A DNA stretch of 64,000 nt from JB111 sp052093225 (GTDB lineage Bacteria > Actinomycetota > Actinomycetes > Actinomycetales > Actinomycetaceae). Below are positions 33,113 to 41,019 of this stretch, one piece after another (the stretch's first letter is position 1; each line of letters begins with the position of its first letter). The position numbers and the translations under genes are program-made. The DNA is taken from the NCBI GenBank assembly GCA_052093225.1, contig JBQDDG010000005.1:1-64000 (forward strand). Direction: 5' to 3'. Below the pieces are notes generated by a model. The model was not told the DNA's origin and made no database searches. It was given only the letters and a program-made list of their open reading frames with translations.

Positions 33113-34150
33113 TCACGGCTGCAGGATGTACTTCGAGCCGCGGCCCTGCGACATGTCCTCGAGCGACTCGACGAGCGCCTCGAGCGGGCGCACCTCGGTC
33201 ACCAGGCTCATGCCGTCGAACTTGCCGGTCGAGAGCAGCTCGACGGCGATCTGCACGAACCGCGGCTGGTGGTGGTAGACGCCCTTGAGCGTGTACTCCT
33301 TGTAGTGCATGTCCGAGGAGTTGACGGAGAAGGGGGCGTTCTTCGGGGTGCCGCCGAACAGAACGGCGGTGCCGCCGGGACGCAGACCGAGGACGGTCTG
33401 CTCCCACACGTTCGGCAGGCCGACGGCCTCGATGGCGACGTCGGCGCCGCGCTCGCCCGGGGTGTAGGGCCGCACGGCGGCCGCGCACTCCTCCGGCGTC
33501 TCGAGCCCGGAGAGGTCGACGGTGACGGCGGCTCCCGCCTCCTTGGCCTGCTCGAGCCGGCCGGCCGAGCGGTCGGCGACGACGACGGTCGCGCCGCGCA
33601 GCTGGGCGAGCCGGAGGAACATCTGCCCGATGGGGCCGGCGCCGTTGATCACCACGGTGTCCCCGAGCGCGATGCCCGACTCGTGCATGCCGTGGACCAC
33701 CGTGGACAGCGGCTCGAGCGGGGCGGCCGCCTCGAAGGGGAGCGAGTCCGGGATGACGTAGGTGTTCCGGTCGACGATCGCCTTCGGCACGACGATCTGC
33801 TCGGCGAACGCGCCGTTGAGGTACTGGAGGTTCTCGCACAGCGACTCGCGACCGATCGTGCACGCCCAGCAGGCGCCGCAGGGGGCGGTGTTGGCGGCGA
33901 CGACGCGCTGGCCGACGGAGAATTTCTCGACGCCCTCGCCGACCTCGGTGACGACGCCGGCGAACTCGTGGCCGAACCGCGCCGGCAGGGTCGGGAAGAG
34001 CGTGGGGTGCCCGCGCCGGTAGGACTTCAGGTCGGTCCCGCACGTGGCGGCTGCCTTGATCTCGACGGCGATCTCACCGGGTCCGGGACGGCCCTCTGGG
34101 ACGTCCTCGAGCCGGAGGTCACCGGGACCGTGGAACATGTAGGCGCGCAT
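33113..34150 (-). CDS. Zinc-dependent alcohol (polyol/sugar) dehydrogenase, MDR family
   Basis: 345 residues from ATG 34150 with GGGAGAG upstream. Catalytic zinc: Cys37, His61, Glu62 ('FGHEFAGVV'). Structural zinc: Cys91, Cys94, Cys97, Cys105. Rossmann motif 'VINGAGPIGQM'; the Asp after the second strand ('VVVADRS') indicates NAD+ preference. Resembles sorbitol/L-threonine-type dehydrogenases. In this operon it probably oxidises a polyol or sugar alcohol to the ketose used by the kinase. A perfect 12-bp hairpin separates it from the kinase gene. Confidence 0.9.
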   Translation of the reverse strand: MRAYMFHGPGDLRLEDVPEGRPGPGEIAVEIKAAATCGTDLKSYRRGHPTLFPTLPARFGHEFAGVVTEVGEGVEKFSVGQRVVAANTAPCGACWACTIGRESLCENLQYLNGAFAEQIVVPKAIVDRNTYVIPDSLPFEAAAPLEPLSTVVHGMHESGIALGDTVVINGAGPIGQMFLRLAQLRGATVVVADRSAGRLEQAKEAGAAVTVDLSGLETPEECAAAVRPYTPGERGADVAIEAVGLPNVWEQTVLGLRPGGTAVLFGGTPKNAPFSVNSSDMHYKEYTLKGVYHHQPRFVQIAVELLSTGKFDGMSLVTEVRPLEALVESLEDMSQGRGSKYILQP

Positions 34151-34171
34151 GCGCTCTCCCTCTCTTCTGGG

Positions 34172-34199
34172 CGGGGGCGGGCCGGTCGGCCCGCCCCCG
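34172..34199 (-). other. Intra-operon hairpin between kinase and dehydrogenase genes
   Basis: Perfect 12-bp all-G/C stem (CGGGGGCGGGCC and complement; 34172-34183 / 34188-34199) with loop GGTC. It lies 23 nt after the kinase stop and 21 nt before the next start. It could act as a partial terminator or an RNA processing/stabilising element. Confidence 0.8.
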
Positions 34200-34222
34200 G
34201 GGTGGTCGTGGTTCGGTCGCCG

Positions 34223-35773
34223 CTACTCGACGTCGGTGACCTCGGCGTCGGGGTACTTCGTGGCGAAGGCCTGCAGCTTGTCGGTGCTGGACTTCAGGGA
34301 CTCGTACAGCTCGCCCTGGATCTCGCCGAGCTCGGTGTAGATCTCGTGCCGTTCCTGGTCCGGCTCGGTGACGTCGCCGAACCGCGCCATGGCCTGGGCG
34401 GCCGTGCGCACGGACGTGTCCCCGTGCGCGCCGGTGGACGCCATCGCGAGCACGCCGGCGCCGAGGGCCGAGATCTCGTCCTCGAGGCAGGCGGTGATCG
34501 GCTTGCCGCTCGTGTCGGCCATGATCTGGCGCCACAGCGGGGAGCGGACGCCGCCGCCCATGGCGCGCACGGTGGTGATCGTGGTGCCGGTGGCCCTCTC
34601 CAGACCGTCGAGCGAGCGGGCCATCTCCAGGCCGATCGCCTCGAGCAGGGAGCGGTACATCGAGCCGCGGCCGTGCGAGCCGCGCCAGCCGACGACGGCG
34701 CCGCGCGCGATCGGGTCCCAGTGCGGGCTCTGCACGGCGTTCCAGTAGGGCATCGTCACGAGACCGCCGGAGCCGGGTGCGCGCTCGGCGGCCATCCGCT
34801 CGAGCTGCGGGTCGGGACGTCCGCGGAGCTCGGGGTTCCAGAACGCCGTGCGGTACCACGTGGGCAGGAAGGCGCCCGAGGACTGGAGGACCTCGAGGAC
34901 GTAGGTGTCGGCGACGCCGCCCGCGAGCGTGCGGTAGACGGGGCCGAAGGCGTACTCCTCGGACAGGACGCCGGCCACGACGGCGGTGCCGAGGTTCATG
35001 TAGAGCGTCTCCTCGTCGACCGAGGCGGCACCGATGCCGGCGCCCTGCCCGTCGCCGAGGCCCGCCACGAGCGTCACCGGCTGGGTGAGACCCCAGCCGT
35101 CGAGGACGGACTCCTGGATCTGACCGAGCACCTCGCCGGGCTTGTGGAGCTCGACCATCTGGTCCTCGCGGACCCCGGCGATCTCCAGGAGGGAGGAGTC
35201 GTAGGTCTGACGGGCGATGTCGAACAGGCCGAGGGAGTCGGCGCAGGCGACGGAGTCCTTCCACTCGCCGATGAGCTTCTTGACGAGGAACGCGTGGACA
35301 TTGACCACGCGGTCGGCCTTGTCCAGGACGCCGGGCTCGTTCTCCTTGACCCACGCCATCTTGTAGATCGCGGGCGTGACGTCCGCGGGCTTGCCGGACA
35401 GCTCCCAGATCTCCTGGGTGCCGTACTTCAGGATCTGGTCCGAGGCCCGGATGTCCATCCAGAGGATGCCGTTGCGCAGCGGCGTCCCGTCCTCGGTGAA
35501 GGGTGCGAACGTCTCGCGCTGGTGGGTGACGCCCATCGCGACGATGCGTTCCTTGTCGGCATTCTTCAGCTGGGAGACGGCGGCGGCGACGGCGTCGTTC
35601 GTCGAGTCCCACCAGGCGTTCGGGTCGTGCTCGGCGAAGCCCTGCTGCGGGCTGCGGAGCTGGATCTCGCGCTTGCCGAGGGCGAGGACCTTGCCCTCGG
35701 GGTCGACGATGATGGCCTTGCTCGACGTGGTCGACGAGTCGACGGCGATGACGAGCGGTGACGAAGTGGACAT
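34223..35773 (-). CDS. FGGY-family carbohydrate kinase
   Basis: 516 residues from ATG 35773 with GAGG upstream. N-terminal ATPase lobe 'VIAVDSSTTSSKAIIVD'; 'VTHQRETF'; 'ILWMDIRASDQ'; catalytic Asp in 'AGLGDGQGAGIGA'; C-terminal FGGY pattern region 'VRAMGGGVRSPLWRQIMAD'. Close in style to gluconokinases and xylulokinases. First gene of the operon, followed by dehydrogenase, aldolase and repressor. Because the aldolase is FucA-like, a ketose such as a fuculose, ribulose or tetrulose is a reasonable substrate guess; not proven. No transporter gene accompanies the operon in this window. Confidence 0.88.
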   Translation of the reverse strand: MSTSSPLVIAVDSSTTSSKAIIVDPEGKVLALGKREIQLRSPQQGFAEHDPNAWWDSTNDAVAAAVSQLKNADKERIVAMGVTHQRETFAPFTEDGTPLRNGILWMDIRASDQILKYGTQEIWELSGKPADVTPAIYKMAWVKENEPGVLDKADRVVNVHAFLVKKLIGEWKDSVACADSLGLFDIARQTYDSSLLEIAGVREDQMVELHKPGEVLGQIQESVLDGWGLTQPVTLVAGLGDGQGAGIGAASVDEETLYMNLGTAVVAGVLSEEYAFGPVYRTLAGGVADTYVLEVLQSSGAFLPTWYRTAFWNPELRGRPDPQLERMAAERAPGSGGLVTMPYWNAVQSPHWDPIARGAVVGWRGSHGRGSMYRSLLEAIGLEMARSLDGLERATGTTITTVRAMGGGVRSPLWRQIMADTSGKPITACLEDEISALGAGVLAMASTGAHGDTSVRTAAQAMARFGDVTEPDQERHEIYTELGEIQGELYESLKSSTDKLQAFATKYPDAEVTDVE

Positions 35774-35874
35774 GTGGACCTCGAATCGACGGTGATCGGC
35801 ACCGTGGCCGCCAACGGCCGCCGGCGAGGGCCGACGGTCCGGCGTTGGCCCTGCCCTAATGTCACCACATCCGA

Positions 35875-35888
35875 TGGTGGATCCACCA
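35875..35888. promoter_or_regulatory. 14-bp perfect palindrome upstream of the kinase operon
   Basis: TGGTGGATCCACCA lies about 100 bp before the kinase ATG. The TGGT...ACCA half-sites resemble operators of GntR-type regulators, but the encoded regulator is DeoR-type. Probable operator. Confidence 0.5.
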
Positions 35889-35950
35889 GTAGAACTGGTA
35901 ATTCGCACGATCGTCGACGCCGCCTGAACTTTCGTGCAGCACTGTGTCCG

Positions 35951-36020
35951 GGAGCCGGGAGCCGGGAGCCGGGAGCCGGAAGCCGGAAGCCGGAAGCCGG
36001 AAGCCGGGAGCCGGAAGCGG
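35951..36020. repeat. Heptanucleotide tandem repeat, ten units
   Basis: Ten consecutive 7-bp units, GGAGCCG (four), GAAGCCG (four), GGAGCCG and a last variant GAAGCGG, in the intergenic region between prpC and the kinase operon. It is noncoding. The rest of 35774-36044 contains the palindrome above and no gene. Confidence 0.95.
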
Positions 36021-36044
36021 GTGCAGGCGTGTCCCGTCAGCCGG

Positions 36045-37175
36045 TCAGAGGTGCCGCTCGGCCGGCCCCGAGTACTCCGACAGCGGCCGGATGAGCGCAT
36101 TGCTCGCGCGCTGCTCCATCACGTGCGCGGCCCAGCCGGTGATGCGGGCGGCCACGAATAGCGGGGTGAACAAGTCGGTGTCGAAACCGATGAGGTGGTA
36201 CGCGGGGCCGGACGGATAGTCGAGGTTCGGCAGGATGTTCTTGGCCGCCGTCATCTCCCGCTCGAGCGCGTCGTAGAGGGCGAGCAGATCCGGCCGGTCG
36301 TAGTGCTCGACGAGCGTGTCGAGCGCGGCCTTCATCGTGGGGACCCGGGAGTCGCCGCTCTTGTAGACGCGGTGGCCGAACCCCATGATCTTGCGCTTCT
36401 CGGCGAGGGCCTGCGTCAGCCAGTCGCCGGCGCGGTCGGCCGAACCGATCTCCTCGAACACGTGCATGACGGCCTCGTTCGCCCCGCCGTGCAGCGGCCC
36501 CTTGAGGGCGCCGATCGCCGCGGTGACGGCGGAGTGGAGGTCGGCGAGCGTGGAGGTGACGACGCGCGCGGTGAACGTCGAGGCGTTGAACGAGTGCTCG
36601 GCGTAGAGCACCATCGAGCGCCGGAACGCGTCGGCGACGACCGGGTCGGCCTCCTCGCCGAACGTCATCCACAGGAAGTTGGCCGCGTGGTCGAGGTCGT
36701 CCCGGGGCTCGACGGCGTCCTGGCCCCACCGGCGCCGCTGGTCATAGGCGATGACGATAGGCAGCTGGGCGAGCAGCCGGGTGGCCTTCTCCAGCTCGGC
36801 GGCGGGGGAGGAGTCCTCGGACAGCGGGTCCTGCGCCCCGAGCACCGACACCGCGGTGCGGACCACGTCCATGGGGTGCGCGGAGGTGGGCAGCGCGTCG
36901 ATGACGGCGCGCAGCTCCGGGTCGAGGCGGCGGTGGCTGCGCTCGGCACCGACGAAGGCGTCCGTCTCGGCCGCGGTGGGCAGCTCGCCCTGCCAGAGCA
37001 GGTAGGCGACCTCCTCGAAGGAGAGGTTCGCGGCGAGCTCCTGGACGGGGTAGCCGCGGTAGAGCAGGGAGTTCGTCTCCGGGTTGACCTTCGAGATCTC
37101 GGTGGTGTCGGCGACGACCCCGACGAGGCCCTTGCGGATCTCGGGCTCGGTGGCCGGTGCGGGCTGCTGCGTCAT
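36045..37175 (-). CDS. prpC: 2-methylcitrate synthase / citrate synthase
   Basis: 376 residues from ATG 37175. Catalytic His229 in 'GPLHGGANEAV', the second His in 'MGFGHRVYK', and the Asp in 'GFDTDLFTPLFVAARITGW'. The short N-terminus ('EIRKGLVGVVADTTEISKV') is typical of methylcitrate synthases. It condenses propionyl-CoA with oxaloacetate. Last gene of prpD-prpB-prpC; the 113-nt gap after prpB contains a hairpin and GC-rich imperfect repeats. Cytoplasmic. Confidence 0.95.
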   Translation of the reverse strand: MTQQPAPATEPEIRKGLVGVVADTTEISKVNPETNSLLYRGYPVQELAANLSFEEVAYLLWQGELPTAAETDAFVGAERSHRRLDPELRAVIDALPTSAHPMDVVRTAVSVLGAQDPLSEDSSPAAELEKATRLLAQLPIVIAYDQRRRWGQDAVEPRDDLDHAANFLWMTFGEEADPVVADAFRRSMVLYAEHSFNASTFTARVVTSTLADLHSAVTAAIGALKGPLHGGANEAVMHVFEEIGSADRAGDWLTQALAEKRKIMGFGHRVYKSGDSRVPTMKAALDTLVEHYDRPDLLALYDALEREMTAAKNILPNLDYPSGPAYHLIGFDTDLFTPLFVAARITGWAAHVMEQRASNALIRPLSEYSGPAERHL

Positions 37176-37235
37176 GGTGGGTCCCGTCTGTGTCGAGGTT
37201 GCTGCGGCGTGCTGCGTTTCGGTGGAGATGGGGCA

Positions 37236-37265
37236 GGGCCGGCCCGGGTGATCCTGTGCCGGCCC
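37236..37265 (-). other. Hairpin in the prpB-prpC intergenic region
   Basis: 8-bp inverted repeat GGGCCGGC / GCCGGCCC with a 14-nt loop, within 37176-37288. Further copies of GGCCC-rich sequence around it allow alternative pairings. It could tune prpC expression. Confidence 0.5.
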
Positions 37266-37288
37266 AGGTCGGCCAGGGCCCGCCCGGG

Positions 37289-38182
37289 TCAGGGCCGGTA
37301 GGTGAAGATCGAGGAGTCGAAGGTGTTGTAGGCGGCGTAGTCGAGCAGCTCGTAGAGCCGAGCGCGGGTCTGCATCTCGCCCACCACGGAGCTCAGCGTC
37401 CCCTCCTCGCGCAGGACGTCCAGGTGCCGCTCGGCGGCGCCCATCGCGCTGCGCAGCAGGGAGACCGGGTGGATGACGAGGTTGATCCCCACGCTCTCCA
37501 GCTGGGCGTGGGTGAAGAGCTCGGACCTGCCGAACTCGGTCATGTTGGCGAGCACCGGCACGTCGACGGCGGCGCGGACCGCGGCGAACTCCTCCAGCGT
37601 GCGCATGGCCTCGGGGAAGATCGCGTCGGCCCCGGCGTCGACGAGGGCCTTCGCCCGGTCGGCGGCGGCGTCCAGCCCGTCGACGGCCCGGACGTCGGTG
37701 CGCGCCATGACGAGGAAGCCCGGGTCCCGGCGGGCGTCCACGGCGGCGCGGATCCGCTGGGTGGCCGTGGCGAGGTCGACGACCTGCTTGCCGTCGAGGT
37801 GGCCGCAGCGCTTGGGGTTGACCTGGTCCTCGATGTGGGCGCCCGCGAGCCCCGCGTCCTCGAGCACGTGGATCGAGCGCGCGACGTTCATGGGCTCGCC
37901 GAACCCGGTGTCGGCGTCGACGATCGTCGGCAGGTCCGTCACGCGGGCGATCTGGCCAGCGCGCTGCGCCACCTCGGTGAGGGTCGTCAGCCCGATGTCC
38001 GGCAGGCCGAGGTCGGCGGCCAGGACCGCGCCGGAGACGTAGACGCCGTCGAACCCCTTGTCCTCGATGAGCCGGGCCGAGAGCGGGTTGAACGCGCCGG
38101 GCAGCACCTGGATCCGCCCGGAGGCGAGCCTCTCGCGCAGGTTGCGGCGCTTGTCTGCGGCTGAGGTGGGGGCGTGGAGCAT
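37289..38182 (-). CDS. prpB: Methylisocitrate lyase
   Basis: 297 residues; ATG 38182 directly follows the prpD stop codon with no gap. Catalytic Cys126 in 'PKRCGH'; metal/substrate motifs 'VDADTGFG' and 'GAHIEDQV'; C-terminal 'NTFDSSIFTYRP'. It splits 2-methylisocitrate into pyruvate and succinate, the last step of the methylcitrate cycle. Cytoplasmic. Confidence 0.96.
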   Translation of the reverse strand: MLHAPTSAADKRRNLRERLASGRIQVLPGAFNPLSARLIEDKGFDGVYVSGAVLAADLGLPDIGLTTLTEVAQRAGQIARVTDLPTIVDADTGFGEPMNVARSIHVLEDAGLAGAHIEDQVNPKRCGHLDGKQVVDLATATQRIRAAVDARRDPGFLVMARTDVRAVDGLDAAADRAKALVDAGADAIFPEAMRTLEEFAAVRAAVDVPVLANMTEFGRSELFTHAQLESVGINLVIHPVSLLRSAMGAAERHLDVLREEGTLSSVVGEMQTRARLYELLDYAAYNTFDSSIFTYRP

Positions 38183-39709
38183 CTAGAGGATCCCTTCGGG
38201 ACGGCCGGCCGCCGCGAGGGTCTCGGCCGGGGCGGTGATCGTCAGCCCGCCCAGCTCCGCGGGTGTGAGGTCCGCCAGGCGCTGTGCGACGTCGAGGAAG
38301 CGGGCCGACTCGACCTCGGCGAGGACGCCGGTCGCCAGCGTGGAGAACTTGTCGATGTACTGGGCGCGGGCGAAGGGCCGGGCGCCGCCCGGGTGGGCGT
38401 CCGCGAGCGCGAGCTCGTCACTGAGGACGGTGCCGTCCGTGAGCGTGACGACGAGGCGGCCCCCGAACGCCTTCACCTCGGGGTCCTCGGAGTGGTAGCG
38501 CTCCGTCCACGCAGGGTCCTCGGTGGTGGTGATCTTCTGCCACAGGGCCACGGTGTCGGCACGCCTCGCGCGCTCGGGCGCGTAGGAGTGCTCGTGGTGC
38601 CACCCGCCGTCCTGCAGGGCGACGGCGAGGATGTAGGGGATCGAGTGGTCGAGCGTCTCCCGCGTGGCGTCCGGTGAGTACTTCTGCGGGTCGTTCGCGC
38701 CGGACCCGATGACGTGGTGGGTGTGGTGGCTCGTCTCCAGGACGATGCTCGCCACGCGCTCGGCGTCCCGGACCTCGGGGTACCGGTCGCCGAGCCGGCG
38801 TGCGAGGTCGATGATCGCCTGCGCCTGGTACTCCGCGGAGTGCTCCTTCGTGTAGGTCCGCAGGATCGCGCGACGCGGCTCGCCGGGGCCGGGCAGGTCG
38901 ACGTCGTAGCCGGCGCCGGGGCCGTCGAGGAGCCAGGCGATGACGCCGTCCTCGCCCTCGTAGACCGGCTCGGGCGAGGACTGGCCGCGCACCGCGCGGT
39001 CGACGGCCTCGATCGCGACCTTGCCGGCGAACGCCGGCGCGTAGGCCTTCCACGTCGAGATCTGGCCCTTGCGCGACTGGCGGGTCGCGGTCGTCGTGTG
39101 GAGCGACTGCCCCACGGCCTGGAAGATCGTCGTGGTGTCGAGCTGCAGGAGCGTGCCGAGGCCCGCCGCGACGGCGGGAGCCAGGTGGGCGACGTGGTCG
39201 ATCTTGTGCTTGTGCAGGGAGATCGCGGTGACGAGGGAGACCTGCACCTCGTAGGCCGTGGCGATCGCCGCCACGAGGTCAGCGCCCGAGATCCCGCGCG
39301 CCTGGCCGAGGTGCTGGGCGACGGCGAGGATCGGGGCGATCGTGTCCCCGGGGTGGGAGTAGTCCGCCGCGAGGAAGGTGTCGTGGAAGTCGAGCTCGCG
39401 CACCGCCACGCCGTTGGCCCAGGCCGCCCACTCGGGCGCGACCCGCTCGGTGGTCTCGAGCCCGACGACGGTCGAGCCGGGGGAGCGCGAGCGGTCCCGT
39501 GCCTGCGCGCGCGCAGCGACGACCGGTGCACGGCTGAGCGAGGCGGCGCCGACGGCGTGGTTGTCGATGACGCGGTTGATCACCATGTCGGTCACCTCGG
39601 CGTCAGGGGCGACGCGCCCGGCGGCGAGCTCGGCGATCGCCCAGGCGAGCTGTCGCTCGCGGGGGAGGTCATCGGCGGACGGGTGCACGGTGACGTGGTG
39701 TCGGGTCAT
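38183..39709 (-). CDS. prpD: 2-methylcitrate dehydratase
   Basis: 508 residues from ATG 39709 (GAGAGG upstream); an in-frame upstream start at 39751 lacks this site. MmgE/PrpD family signature: 'RELDFHDTFLAADYSHPGDTIAPILAVAQ', 'QSRKGQISTWKAYAPAFAGK', 'KYSPDATRETLDHSIPYILAVAL'. It converts 2-methylcitrate to 2-methyl-cis-aconitate. First gene of the prp operon; no prpR-like regulator is adjacent. Divergent from aroC with 92 bp between. Confidence 0.95.
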   Translation of the reverse strand: MTRHHVTVHPSADDLPRERQLAWAIAELAAGRVAPDAEVTDMVINRVIDNHAVGAASLSRAPVVAARAQARDRSRSPGSTVVGLETTERVAPEWAAWANGVAVRELDFHDTFLAADYSHPGDTIAPILAVAQHLGQARGISGADLVAAIATAYEVQVSLVTAISLHKHKIDHVAHLAPAVAAGLGTLLQLDTTTIFQAVGQSLHTTTATRQSRKGQISTWKAYAPAFAGKVAIEAVDRAVRGQSSPEPVYEGEDGVIAWLLDGPGAGYDVDLPGPGEPRRAILRTYTKEHSAEYQAQAIIDLARRLGDRYPEVRDAERVASIVLETSHHTHHVIGSGANDPQKYSPDATRETLDHSIPYILAVALQDGGWHHEHSYAPERARRADTVALWQKITTTEDPAWTERYHSEDPEVKAFGGRLVVTLTDGTVLSDELALADAHPGGARPFARAQYIDKFSTLATGVLAEVESARFLDVAQRLADLTPAELGGLTITAPAETLAAAGRPEGIL

Positions 39710-39788
39710 GGGGCCCTCTCGGCGGCGGTGACGGTGCTCCAAGAGTCTCACGTCGCGGGGTCTGCGGGAGCGGGTCGATCCCGGATGG

Positions 39789-39794
39789 GATGAT
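39789..39794 (+). promoter_or_regulatory. -10-like GATGAT of aroC
   Basis: GATGAT ends 7 nt before ATG 39802; no ribosome binding site is present, so a leaderless mRNA is likely. Confidence 0.4.
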
Positions 39795-39801
39795 CTCTCC
39801 C

Positions 39802-41019
39802 ATGCTGAGCTGGACCACTGCCGGGGAGTCCCACGGCCAGGCGCTCGTCGCCGTGCTGCAGGGCGTGCCCGCGGGCGTCGCGATCACCACCGACGAGATC
39901 ACCGCCGCCCTCGCGCGGCGCAGGCTCGGGTACGGCCGCGGTGCCCGCATGAAGTTCGAGACCGACGTCGTCACGCTGCTCGGCGGCGTGCGCCACGGGG
40001 TGACGATGGGCGGTCCGGTCGCGATGACGATCGGCAACGCCGAGTGGCCCAAGTGGCAGACGGTGATGTCCGCCGACCCGGTGGACCCGAACGACCTGCT
40101 CGTGGACGCCGGCACCGGCGACGAGCGCGAGGTGGCCCGCAACCGGCCGCTCACCCGGCCGCGCCCAGGGCACGCCGACCTCACCGGCATGCGGAAGTAC
40201 CACCTCGACGACGCCCGGCCGGTCCTCGAGCGGGCCTCCGCCAGGGAGACGGCCGCCCGGGTGGCGCTGGGCACGGTCGCCGCGGCTGTCCTCGAGCAGG
40301 TCGCGGGCGTCCGCCTCGTCTCGCACACGCTCGCCGTCGGCCCGGTCCGGGTCCCGGAGGGGGCCGACCTGCCGACGCCCGACGACGTGGCGGCGCTCGA
40401 CGCGAGCCCGCTGCGCTGCCTGGTCCCCGGCGCGGCCGAGGACATGGTCGCCGAGGTGGACGCGACGAAGAAGGACGGCGACACCGTCGGCGGGATCGTC
40501 GAGGTGCTGGCCTACGGCGTGCCCCCGGGCCTGGGGTCCTTCGTCTCCGGTGCGGAGCGGCTCGACTCCCGGCTCGCCGGCGCCGTCATGGGGATCCAGG
40601 CGGTCAAGGGCGTCGAGATCGGGGACGGGTTCGCGACCGCCGGCCGGCGCGGGTCGCAGGCGCACGACGAGATCACCCACGACGCCGACGGACGCATCAC
40701 CCGCTCGACCAACCGGGCCGGCGGCACCGAGGGCGGGATGAGCAACGGCGAGATCCTCCGGGTGCGCGCGGCGCTCAAGCCGATCTCGACGGTCCCGCGC
40801 GCGCTGGCCACGGTCGACGTCACCACCGGCGAGGACGCGACCGCGCTGCACCAGCGCTCCGACACCTGCCACGTGGCCCCGGGCGCGGTCGTCGCCGAGG
40901 CGATGGTCGCCCTCGTGCTCGCGCAGGCGCTGCTGGAGAAGACCGGCGGCGACTCGCTCGCCGAGGCGCGTCGCAACCTCGAGGGCTACCTGGCGGCGAT
41001 CCCGGAGCACCAGCGGTGA
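39802..41019 (+). CDS. aroC: Chorismate synthase
   Basis: 405 residues from ATG 39802; the N-terminus 'MLSWTTAGESHGQAL' is the canonical family start, so an ATA/ATG further upstream is ignored. FMN/EPSP-site motifs include 'GRGARMKFETDVV', 'RPRPGHADLTGMRKY', 'ERASARETAARVALG' and 'NRAGGTEGGMSNGE', with the C-terminal 'RSDTCHVAPGAVVAEAMVA'. It makes chorismate, the end point of the shikimate pathway, from EPSP. The stop overlaps the GTG of the aroKB fusion. Cytoplasmic. Confidence 0.97.
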   Translation: MLSWTTAGESHGQALVAVLQGVPAGVAITTDEITAALARRRLGYGRGARMKFETDVVTLLGGVRHGVTMGGPVAMTIGNAEWPKWQTVMSADPVDPNDLLVDAGTGDEREVARNRPLTRPRPGHADLTGMRKYHLDDARPVLERASARETAARVALGTVAAAVLEQVAGVRLVSHTLAVGPVRVPEGADLPTPDDVAALDASPLRCLVPGAAEDMVAEVDATKKDGDTVGGIVEVLAYGVPPGLGSFVSGAERLDSRLAGAVMGIQAVKGVEIGDGFATAGRRGSQAHDEITHDADGRITRSTNRAGGTEGGMSNGEILRVRAALKPISTVPRALATVDVTTGEDATALHQRSDTCHVAPGAVVAEAMVALVLAQALLEKTGGDSLAEARRNLEGYLAAIPEHQR

